Shown here: piece after piece, positions 21,403 through 31,700 of the stretch | Layout: each line of letters begins with the position of its first letter | Position numbering within the stretch: position 1 is the stretch's first letter | Assembly: GCF_032362555.1 (NCBI RefSeq) | Contig: NC_083512.1 | Location: 9,722,001 to 9,786,000, forward strand | Source: Amyelois transitella | Taxonomy: Eukaryota > Arthropoda > Insecta > Lepidoptera > Pyralidae | Direction: 5' to 3' | DNA length: 64,000 nt | The notes under the pieces: model-generated | What the model was told of the DNA's origin: nothing | The model's database searches: none | What the model saw: the letters and a program-made list of their open reading frames with translations, nothing else | Program-made: the position numbers and the translations under genes

Positions 21403-22866
21403 CCGCCCGCGGCTTCGCCCACGTGTAATTCGGTTATATATAGCGTTTTTTAATGATCTCGACAGGGCTTTTTCTTCCACAGGCTGAAATCTTGTTACAA
21501 CTGGAATTAAATATAGCCTGTGTTACTCAGGGATGATGTAGCTTTCTAATGGTGAATGTTTGAAATCGATTGAGTAGTTACGCGCTATGGTTTCGTTACT
21601 CCGGTAACGAAACCATAGCGCGATCTATCTCGATGCCAACGCCATCTATCGAGCATCGAGACAACTCGTGATAGTTAATAGAAAATAAAATTCGGGTGTT
21701 TTATTTATGCATACCGATTACGCCGAGATTTATGGACCGATTTACGTGATTCTTTTTTTGTTCGGTAGAGTATACTTTCAAGTTGGTCCCGTTGTTACCT
21801 AGTCAGGATCTGATGATGGTATTCCAGGGAAATCAAGGGCAAACCTCAAATTTACAGGCAATTACGTTTTTGACAATTTCATAGATCTGTTTAAGTATTT
21901 GCGTCTGATAGTCATCATCCCATGTGAATGAGCTGATGATGGAAGGTACAACTCCTCAACGGTTAGGAGTTGAAAGAAAATTCTTACGAAGTTATACGTA
22001 CATGTGAGGCTATTAGGTTGACCTGATAATAAAAAGTAAATCTCATTAACGTTAAGAATTTAGATGAAAATGGATGCGGACAAATTTCGTCTCTTCACTT
22101 GTTTCCTTTTAGCTGTTTGTATGGGTAGTGTTAACACAAAATAGGGATTTAAAGGCGTGATGTTATTAATGTTATGCATGTATGTACATAATTATGTATG
22201 TTATTATGTATGTTAAAGAGACGACTGAAAGTTGTCATACAAAGTTTTTTTTTAAGGATGGGAAATCATCAAATGACCTCTCCCGCTCTGGGTGGAACGG
22301 AAGGGAGTGTCAGACTTTTACTGACTAAAACCCACCTCGTTCCTTCAGTTGCCCTTTGCGTTCCGGGGCCACGGTATTTCGTTAGAACTTTCCCGCAGCC
22401 CCGGCTCAGTTTATCCCGTTTCCCCCCCTTGGGGGTTGACATTTCAAAAATCCCTTCTTAGTGCTCACTTATGTTACTAAAGGAACCTCTATTCAAAATC
22501 TCAGACTCCTATACCGAGCGGTTTCGGCTGTGCGTTAATAAATCAGTCACCCAATCGCACCCCCTAAATCACGATTGGAGGGTAGTTTGAAAAAACTTAT
22601 AATGTCAAACATATTTACTTGCCTATGTACGTGTTCATGCCAAGTTTCAAGTTTATAAACCCAAGGAATAAGATTTTTCATAGAAACGTTTTTACCCCTT
22701 TTCCCCCCCTTGGGGGTTGAATTTCCAAAAATCCTTTCTTAGTGCTCCCCTACATACCCCAAGGAACCTACATTCCAAATTTCAGCTGTCTACGACCAGT
22801 AGTTTCGACTGTGCGTTGTCTGTCAGTCAGTCACTCAGTAACGGAAGAGTTTTATATATATAGATA
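21403..22866 (+). repeat. Family F LINE-like element, long copy
   Basis: It starts TAGCTTTCCGCCCGCGGCTT and ends in TATATATATAGAT, the start and end features of the shorter family F copies at 40.9 and 42.0 kb. The internal CCCCCCTTGGGGGTTGA unit occurs twice. A GC-rich block at about 22240-22420 (CTCTCCCGCTCTGGGTGGAA to CCGCAGCCCCGGCTCAG) looks like a separate insertion. No ORF of reverse-transcriptase type is seen. Confidence 0.55.
21581..21622. other. Perfect 19-bp inverted repeat with 4-base loop
   Basis: CGCGCTATGGTTTCGTTAC, loop TCCG, then the exact complement. It lies inside the family F copy and is the strongest hairpin I found. Confidence 0.9.
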
Positions 22867-23005
22867 GTTTCTCTCACCGTAAGAGCATAGAGTCTAAGAA
22901 GACTGATTGTAACTAACGATTTGATTTTATTTACACGATTGTAGAGGGTTATTTTTATATATTTTAGTAGGTTTTATTCTAAGTGCTGTGTTGTGCTGCT
23001 GTTCT

Positions 23006-23262
23006 GTGCCGTGTGGTTCACGGCACTAATAAAAAAAAAGAATAGGACCACTCCATCTCTTTCCCATGGATGTCGTAAAAGGCGACTAAGGGATAGGCTT
23101 ACAAACTTGGGATTCTTTTTTAGGCGATGGGCTAGCAACCTGTCAGTATTTGAATCTCAATTCTATCATTAAGCCAAATAGCTGTACGTACGTGGCCATT
23201 CAGTCTTTTCAAGGCTGTTGGCTCTGTCTACCCCGCAATGGATATAGACGTGACCATATGTA
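23006..23262 (+). repeat. Family A repeat, full length
   Basis: GTGCCGTGTGGTTCACGGCAC cap to GACGTGACCATATGTA; the cap differs from consensus by one base. Confidence 0.85.
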
Positions 23263-23697
23263 CTAGATTTAATTTCGTTAATTTCCTCAACAATGCTATT
23301 TACACGTATAATTATTATAATATTTATTAGCGTTCATTAATAATTCATTAACAATTGGTTAACCGTTACAAAAGGTAATTAAGGTTTGATGACATAATAT
23401 TACTTAATGCTTTGGTTTGTTTTGTAATTACGGCGAGAAGGCAAAAGTGAGGTTCATCCGGCATTATGTAGGTACATATGAATTTCATAAATTTAAGCAG
23501 TTATTTATTTACCAAAATACTTTACCTATACTTATTGTAATAAACACCTACTTGGGTCACCCAAGGAGGTATGAAACTGTAAACAAATTACGAAAAAGAC
23601 ACCGATGTCTTATCGTTTTTTGTAAACTGTTTCAAAAAACAAACTTATCGTAGCCTAGTAACCATTATATGTATAGATATGTATAAGGGAGAATGAG

Positions 23698-23940
23698 GGT
23701 CGTGTGGTTCCCGGCACCAATAAAAAAAAATAGGACCACTCCATCTCTTTCCCATGGATGTCGTAAAACGTGACTAATGGATAGGCTTATAAACTTGGGA
23801 TTCTTCTTTTAGGCGACGGGCTAGCAACCTGTCACTATTTGAACCTCAATTCTATCATCAAGCCAAACAGCTGAGTGTGGCAATTTTCCAGACTGTTGGC
23901 TCTGTCTACCCCGCAAGGGATAAAGACGTGATGACGTATG
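23698..23940 (+). repeat. Family A repeat, full length
   Basis: GGTCGTGTGGTTCCCGGCACC cap to AAAGACGTGATGACGTATG. Confidence 0.85.
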
Positions 23941-24483
23941 AGTTTCTAGAAAAATATGGGAAAAACTATTTTTTAGAGACGTGGGAGTGGGAGTGGGAGC
24001 CAGCAATTGTTTTGCCTCCGGGTGTTATATTTGTATTTCAATGAAATCACAAATATTTCTCGTTTTAAAGTAGGTATCAATAGTATACTATATTTGTTAT
24101 ATATACGTTAATTTTGTTTTTTTTTTTAAACAGTTAACAAAAGACGATAAGACATCGGTGTCATTATCGTGTTTTGTTTACTTAACATTCTGTCTTGGGT
24201 AGAATAAAAATTATTGTTAGCGATGTTGCTAAAAAAAAAGTCCTTAAATAACATTCAATTGTGAGAAATAGAAGACAGAAAATTGGTCTATACATTTATC
24301 AAGTGATCACCTAGAGTAACATTAAACATTGCTATTAAAAAGCGCAAGTCACAACTAACCAATAGGTATTTGACGCATTAATTAGCCACGCAACCTCAAA
24401 ATCGATACTCGGGTAGAAAGTGACAACTACTTTTACTTTCAACCGAGCGATTATTTATTCAATCGATTAAAAATAATACTCAC

Positions 24484-24546
24484 CAGACTGACCCACACGA
24501 GACATTGAAATATCCACACGTTCATTGTGTTTGAAACTGTATTCAT
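24484..24546 (-). CDS. spz: Candidate signal-peptide exon of spatzle
   Basis: On the minus strand, ATG at 24546 (or the in-frame ATG at 24525) opens MNTVSNTMNVWIFQCLVWVSL and ends at a strong phase-0 donor CTG|GTGAGT. The spatzle exon at 12411 begins in phase 0, so joining them gives a hydrophobic run followed by MLNPSFG, with small residues (Ser, Gly) at -3 and -1 of a possible signal cleavage before YRDYD. A TATA box lies about 45 bp upstream of the first ATG. The alternatives are a missed extra exon or an unrelated small gene; only transcript data can join a 12-kb gap. Confidence 0.5.
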
Positions 24547-24559
24547 ATTAAACTTCTAA

Positions 24560-24700
24560 ACTAACCACTAACTAAAGTCTAGCACGACACTTATATAAGG
24601 TAATAGTTTACATGACGAATTCATTCGATTTGTTTAATTAAGCCTATGACGTAGGTGAGATCGCGATTTTTATCGATAATTATTATCTCGTTATCGATAG
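24560..24700 (-). promoter_or_regulatory. TATA promoter upstream of the candidate spatzle exon 1
   Basis: TTATATAA lies at 24591-24598 on the minus strand, with an initiator-like TTTAGTTAG about 25 bp downstream. Two TATCGATA motifs (DRE/CGATA type) sit at 24671-24678 and 24692-24699, some 75-100 bp upstream of the TATA box. Confidence 0.55.
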
Positions 24701-25013
24701 AACGTCCACCCGTTTAAGCGGCTTTCTGACAACTGACCGACTGTGCGAAGTCGGTGGTAGATGCGACAGCTAGCCATTATATAAAGATCTCTGTATGTTA
24801 TTTTGTCTGGAAGATTATCTTGACAGTTGCTGTAGGGGGGAGGGTCGCGATAAACTGGTCAAGGACAGCTGTTCGATTTTTCGCGTCGCGTCGTCTGCAC
24901 CCATTCACTTTCCAAGTTTAAAGTTCAAGTCATGTCAGTTTTTTGATCGATATTGGCACAATGTCGCTGGTTTCTCTGCCAATTCAAAATGATTTGTTTT
25001 TCTTTAAAGGTAT

Positions 25014-25138
25014 TACATACATAAAATGACGCCGCTTTTCCGGAGGGGTAGGTAGAGACTACATCTTTCCACTTACCACGATCTCTGAATACTTCCTTCG
25101 CTTCATCGACATTCATAACTTTCTTCATGCAAGCTCGG
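25014..25138 (-). repeat. Family B repeat, 5'-truncated
   Basis: ACATACATAAAATGACGCCGC tail to CTTTCTTCATGCAAGCTCGGCG. Confidence 0.75.
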
Positions 25139-25429
25139 CGTATTATTTGCCAAGACGTATTATTTTAAATATTATTTATCGTATTATTGTAAAATACCTT
25201 TGTTTTTACACACATACCCATTCTCGACTTAACTTTAGTGAGTCTATTCAGAGGAACCAAACTAATCTGAAATCATGGTTATTATATATTTTTATATATC
25301 TGACATTAACTTTATAAAAATAAAATATTTTAATATTTGTTACGTGATGATCTTGGCCTTCGCATGGTCAACAACTGGTTGCGCATGAGATGCACTTAGC
25401 TAAGTACAGTCAGCAGCAGTTTTTATGGA

Positions 25430-25530
25430 CAGAGCAAGGATGTCGAACGGACGACATCGTGACTAAGTAGTAGAAAGATGTAGTCTCGGTCTATCTCTCT
25501 GAGAAAGAGGCGACATTTTATGTGCAAAAT
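25430..25530 (+). repeat. Family B repeat, degraded
   Basis: AGAAAGATGTAGTCTCGGTC and CTGAGAAAGAGGCGACATTTTATG are recognisable. Confidence 0.5.
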
Positions 25531-25734
25531 AAATATATATTTCCGTAGCACTTAGTTAAGTACAGTCAGCAACAATTTTTTCCTACGAAAGGCAAGGATG
25601 GCGGGCATGAAGCCGATGGAAAAATGATTTAGTTAGAATGATACATAAAAAATCATGAATAGTTAAAATATACATCAGTTTTCGATATAGGTACTTACCT
25701 TATAAAGTTATTTACTGTATCAAACAAAGGAATA

Positions 25735-25865
25735 CCTGGGGCTTCGCCCGCGTAAAACTAAAAACAAGATACATTTCTGTTCCCGTGGGAATTACGAGAA
25801 ATCGTCTCTTGGAGCACCATACGACCACATAGGAAACCTAGATACCACATTTCCAGTTTCTAGAT
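25735..25865 (+). repeat. Family F fragment
   Basis: GGGGCTTCGCCCGCGTAAAAC followed by ACATAGGAAACCTAGATACC and AGTTTCTAGATCCAGCGG. Confidence 0.5.
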
Positions 25866-26054
25866 CCAGCGGTTTGGTTACTAGATCGATGCCTGCGATT
25901 AATCTTAAACGCATTCAGCAATTTGTGGTGTGAGTTTTACGAAATATTTTGTTTATATTTTACTATACTTTATATATATCTTTTTTTTAATAAAATTTTT
26001 ACCCTTGAACCTAGCTGTGGCTACTATCCTTTACCTAGATATAATTCTTTCAGT

Positions 26055-26182
26055 TACCTGGATAACTGGAAGGAATCCCTCATAGGGATAAATCCGCCGT
26101 TGTGCATTTTTCAATGTCATAAGGATTATGTATTACCAATTTATTTTATGTAGAATAAAGTATTTACAAACAAACAAATTTC
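26055..26182 (+). repeat. Family G repeat tail
   Basis: TGGATAACTGGAAGGAATCCC, AATCCGCCGTTGTGCATTTT and a TTTACAAACAAACAAA end. Confidence 0.5.
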
Positions 26183-26584
26183 TTTTTTAAACACTATTTA
26201 TTTTAAGGTGCAATGGAAATAAATAAGATGTTAAAGATTAATATGTCGACTGTATTGTAAACATACACAGACCTTACGCATTTGTTTAATCACTTTGTTA
26301 GCAATAAATGAACAAATATGTACTTATTCCTCTTTTATTTTTCTGAGAATTGTTATAGGCTGTTGTAGATTCACCTTACAGTTAATTTGTCATATACAAA
26401 AAATATAAGTAAATTGGTAATAAAATGCACTGGTAAATAATATGCAATATGTTATTTTATTTTTGTGTCTTTTAATTCGTCTCACTGCTTTTTTGCCGTA
26501 CAGATAGAAAAAAAAAATGCAAAATATATGTACAAAATCAAACTTAAATCTTTTTCATTTCTAACAGTACTAACATGAGTACCA

Positions 26585-26760
26585 TACATTTCCCAGAGCA
26601 GTAAGCTAGCCATAGGACACTTCAGCTTGGCCCCGATCCCTGCATTCTTTCTGCATCTTTTGCTTCATCCACATTCATATCTTTATTTCTTCACGCGCGA
26701 CACTCAACTTGTGACCTGACCTTTTGCCAGGACGTCTCCGATTGGTTCAAGGTATGTTCA
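26585..26760 (-). repeat. Family B repeat, degraded
   Basis: CTGCATCTTTTGCTTCATCC, ACATTCATATCTTTATTTC and TGACCTGACCTTTTGCCAGG remain. Confidence 0.5.
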
Positions 26761-27534
26761 TCTGGGCATTCTCCTCCCACGGTTCCCATTCACATTTTCC
26801 TTCTATTTTTGCTTAGTCATTCTGCTTTTATTCATAAAATACCGCATGAACAAACTATCCAAGCATACCCTTTTCTATTTCTTATTTCTTTTTTTTTTCA
26901 TGTCAGCATTCCCTTATCACACATCCTTATTCTATCAATTATTTTACACAGATCAGATTCCTCAAAGCTCTAATTTTCACCGCGTTTTTTCTGCTTTCGT
27001 TCCCATTTTGCCACACCTAACTTTCACTCCATACTTTAGTTTTGGGACCAACATTTTTTTACTGCCAGACGAGTCTTTTTAGACAATCTATGACTATTTA
27101 TACGGGTATGCAACGCTCCATTCACCAAGTTTACTCTCCTTTCATAATAATTTCTATTTATTTTTTTTTTGCTATCTCTACTTAAGAAAATACAATGGAT
27201 AATGACAAGTTGGGGCAAATTTAGTTACACCCTTACATATTAGCTCATACAATATTTAAATTTGTAATAAGTGTAACGAATCAATTTTCAATGGTACAGT
27301 TTTAAGAATGTGACGAATTAACTGTGGGGCGAATCAAACTATTTTATTTATTTATAAACTTTTTTAGATTCTTATGCAGACAAGGAAAATAAAATATAAT
27401 ATGCGCATAATCTTTTAATTTCTGCGCATATTGTATCTAAAATATGTACAAAAACTTTCAACGTGTTTTTTGTCTATTTACCTACATTCGTCCAAGGATA
27501 AGATTTAAGATCTATTACATCTACTATCTATCGA

Positions 27535-27690
27535 TGTAAATTGACGTCCGTAGCAGATGCTGCAGTGTAGTTTGTTCCGCCGTTTCTTCTTCACTTGCGC
27601 TTTGAAGCGGTTCATTGTAGATTCAAATATACTAAAGAAGACGTCATTAAGTGATACTAAGTATACTATTTTGAAAAATAAAAAAAAAAC
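27535..27690 (+). repeat. Family E repeat
   Basis: TTGACGTCCGTAGCAGATGC, TGCAGTGTAGTTTGTTCCGC, then AAGTGATACTAAGTATACT and an A-rich end. Confidence 0.6.
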
Positions 27691-28689
27691 AGTTTTTCTA
27701 TAATGTTTTCAGTAGTGTGTCATGAGTCGGCTATGTCTAGCCGTGTAAGAATGCAGACGTGATAAATATATGTGTGTGTGCGTGTAAAGACGTCATGCGT
27801 ATTTCGTTTTACCTAGAAGTACGTACGCAATTAATTGTAACTAAGTAAATTCCATTTGACTCAGACCGAGGTATAACGCATGAATATTACACCAAAAGTA
27901 GTTCCAAATGGGGTTTCCCCAAGCGACCTGTGTGATTCAACAGTGAAAAAAATAGAACTGAAAATAATTTTCATTGTAATCGGAAAAATAAAATAGTATA
28001 TCAGAGTACATCCTCTAAATTGATTTGAAGCTTTAAAACAGTGAAGTTACACCGTTAAAAGTACTTTTAAACCGGCTTCAAATAAAATGGGAATTTTTTT
28101 TACAGATTTTTTTTTATAATTTTATATAGTTTTCAATTCCATCAGCTGTAACTTTTGAGTTTTGATTTTTTCTGCCCTACCTTGTAACATATTAGTATAT
28201 GTTCTCTGATACATACAAACGTTATAACCATACATAAACTATTTGTAAGCATTGGAACATATAAACTTAATAATCACTCATTATTAATCACTCTATTTAT
28301 TAAAAATAGTGCATTAAAATCCGTATCTAAGCATACATACATACAGACATAGGGCCCGACGCGGGGAGCGACTTTGTTATACTACGTAGTGATGATTACG
28401 ATTTGACCTCCTAACGATAATCTATCTAATAATAAGAGAAACATAGATTTATCGCTAAGACAGTAATGACTGCCTGACTGTACAGAGATTTGAAAGTTAG
28501 TACTTAGTCTCCTTATTTGGTTTAGATCTGTACTAACAAAGTATACTTGTAATTCCTGCGGGAACGGAAATTATCGATATTTTTAGTGTCACGCGGGCGT
28601 ACTTTCGTTGCCGAATTGAATTAATTTGATAGAAACGCGGCGTTTTTTAAAACCAGTGGATGTAAACCATTGTGCGCAGGCGCAAAGCC

Positions 28690-28774
28690 GGTATAAGCCA
28701 AGCGCGGCTCAATTCACACCAGTCTGGTAAGAATCAGTGAAGTGAACGAGTGTATTTGAAGTGACAACGCCATA
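28690..28774 (+). promoter_or_regulatory. Core promoter and 5' leader of SPL-A
   Basis: TATAAG at 28692-28697 precedes an initiator-like ATTCACACCAGTCT by about 25-30 bp. The same ATTCACACCAGTCT and a following AGTGAACGA occur upstream of SPL-B, so this leader was duplicated with the gene. Confidence 0.6.
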
Positions 28775-31700
28775 ATGTTTACGCGAATTGCCATTTTTAT
28801 TGTAAGTTTTTTTTTGGAATAATCTTCAAAGACTGTAATAATGAAAAATCTGAATTCTTTTCTCATCTATCATAATTGGACAGTAAATTTGCACGAGATC
28901 GCATAAAATAGATCATTAAATTATTTGTATGTAATACAAATCTTAAATCATAAAAATAAAAATCTCATTGAGTGAATTTTTAATTTCCTCTGATTCCACA
29001 CAGATCAATTGACTGTGTTGACCCGGCGTCTTATTTGCTTTGTTACTACTCGTAGTAAATGATACAATACTTTCATTTGTATGATAATTGGAACTACTAT
29101 TTCGATAACAATGTTCATTTATTATGAACCCTCGAAAGGTTGCAGACCTTTAGTATATTTACATTCAGTTATCTATCACGTCAATCACCCTTACAGAGAA
29201 AATGAAGCCAGCATTCATTCATTCATTCATATAATCACGTCTATATCCCTTGCGGGCAGCAAGCAGTCTTGTAAGTCTAACAGGCCACGTTCAGCTGTTA
29301 GGCTTAATGATAGAATTAAGATTCAAAAAGTGACAGGTTGCTAGCCCATCGCCTATAAGAAGAATCCCAAGTTTATAAGCCTATGCCTTAGTCGCCTTTT
29401 ACGATATCAGTGGAAAAGAGATGGAGTGGTTCTATTCTTTTTTATATTGGTGCCGGGCACCACACGGCATTCACTTAGCTGTAAAGGTAACTTTAACGAT
29501 CAATATTGGAAGTGAGATCCAATTCAGATAGTAACAGGACAGGTTACTAGCCCATCGCATAAGGACTTAACATTTTTTTTTTAATAAACGCACTGTTTTT
29601 TCTGTTTATCATCAAGAAGTTTTTTAACAAGAGGTTGAATTGAAGGATTATCGCTGTTTCTTAGTTATCTGTGACAAGAGGCGGTTAAATTTTTAAAGTT
29701 TAAATATTGACATGAAAAGTATGGAAGAAAAGTTAAAAGGAAACAATAACATTAAATTATTTTATTGTAAGAGCTGAATAAAACTATGTAATACCTGGGA
29801 ATTACCGTTGGTTTACCTACTTATTTATATTCTTACCGCGTAAAGAGCATAAATTGCATTGGATCACGTAAACTCGTATAAAATAAAGCACTAAAATTAA
29901 GGATGTTGGGAAGAAATAGTACCTCCATTTTCTTAATTCCGTAAGTCTGTGTTTTTGTAACATACATACATGAATACATATAATCACGTCTATATCCCTT
30001 GAGGGTAGCCAGAGCCAACAGTCTCGAAAATAAAGAATTAAATATATACGGGACAAATTACACAGATTGATTTAGCTTCGAAGTAAGTTCGAGACTTGTG
30101 TTACGAGATACTAACTCTATGGTACAATATTTTATAATAAATACTTATATAGATAAACATCTATGACCCAGGCCAATCAGAAAGAGTTAGGTTTTTACAC
30201 GAAGCGACTTCCATGTGACCTTCGCAACCTTTTCAGGTCTACACCTGAACCAGTATTTGATCGATCATGGTTACACATTCAGTTGCCTGAATGTGCAAGT
30301 TTCCTCACGATGTTTTCCCTCACCGTAAGAGCACCAATTAGTATTCAAACGAATGGTCATAACTTAGAATTAATAGTTATTGTTACATTGGCCGAGGCTG
30401 GATTTGAACCTGTGCCCTTCTGCGCATCAAGCATTTTAACCGGGCAACTTACCGATTCGACCACTGACGCTTTCTAACGGACGTCATAATAAGCATGTAT
30501 GTATAAGAAAATAAAAAAAGACGTGCTTTTCTCTACGGTTAGTTTTGTTAAAAAACAATACGGATATAGACAATTGTTTGCTTTTATTAACGACAAACTA
30601 CCGTGTGGTTCCCGGCACCAATAAAAAAAAGTATAGGACCACTCCATCTCTTTCCCATGGATGTCGTAAAACGACTAAGGGATAACTTACAAATTTGGGA
30701 TCCTTTTTTAGGCGATGGGCTAGCAACCTGTCACTATTTGAACCTCAATTCTATCATTAAGCCAAGTAGCTGAACGTGGCCATTCAGTCTTTTCAAGACT
30801 GTTGGCTCTGTCTACCCCGCAAGGGATATAGACGTGACTATATGTATGTATGTATATAAACAATTTAAGGTAATTAGGTCTGCATGTGGTCTTTATAACC
30901 CATATCAGTCACTGACCTTGCCATTTCATTGTCCACCCACTACGGCATTCACTTGTTTATGTCTGTATTTGCTCACGTTTTTGTATATTCACTCAGGTCT
31001 CCGTTTGCAGTTTCAATTCTGGAGATGGCGCTTATTCAAGATGTGAGTACAAAATTTGACATGCATACATATAATAGCGGGGTAGACAGAGGTAACAGTT
31101 TTGATAAGACTGATAAGCCACGTTCAGCAGTTTGGCTTAATGATAGAATTTAGCGTCAAACAGTGACAGGTTGCTAGCCCATCGGGTGAAAAAAGAAGAC
31201 ACATACAAATGGTCATGTCTATATCCCTTGCGGGGTAGACAGAGCCAACAGTCTTGTAAAGACTGAATGGCCACGTTCAGCTATTTGGCTTAATGATAGA
31301 ATTAAGATTCAAATAGTGACAGATTGCTAGCCCATCGCCTGTAAGAAAAATCCCAAATTTATGAGTCTATCCCTTAACCGCCTTTTACGCCATCCATGAC
31401 AAAGACAAGGGGTGCTTTTATTCTTCTTTTTTATCGGTGCCAGGAAATACACGGCACTTATTTCTTTCTAGAAACATACAATAAAACCAATCAAAACGTC
31501 ACACAGGCTGTAAAACTCACGGACATGAAACCGCCGGCAAAACCGGTCGTTAATAAAAGCAAACAAAGTTTTAATTACGCTATGACACATCGCAACAGTT
31601 AACTGTAGTAGCAAAGGTCATATGCTTGTGTTATTATAGCTTAATAAGGTATTATGATTGGTCGCACACTATAAATGATTATTTAAATCGTATTCCGTAT

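Larger units (their letters stand above)
12412..24483 (-). other. Long presumed first intron of spatzle
   Basis: No spatzle coding exon was recognised between 12411 and 24484. The 12 kb hold family A-F repeats, a 2.3-kb terminal-inverted-repeat element (16611-18951) and two strong hairpins. The intron assignment depends on exon 1 being at 24.5 kb. Confidence 0.5.
24700..28640. other. Intergenic region between the divergent spatzle and SPL-A promoters
   Basis: No coding exon recognised. It contains family B, E, F and G repeat fragments and otherwise AT-rich DNA. Confidence 0.5.

Noticed and set aside
24560-28774. NF-kappaB (Dorsal/Relish) sites upstream of spatzle and SPL-A
   Set aside because: I looked for GGGRNNYYCC-type sites and saw none convincing; immune inducibility cannot be claimed from sequence.
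31396-31602. ORF with ETYNKTNQNVTQAVKL, considered as the missing SPL-A exon
   Set aside because: The acceptor TTTCTAG puts translation in a frame with an early stop, and half of the ORF is family A sequence.
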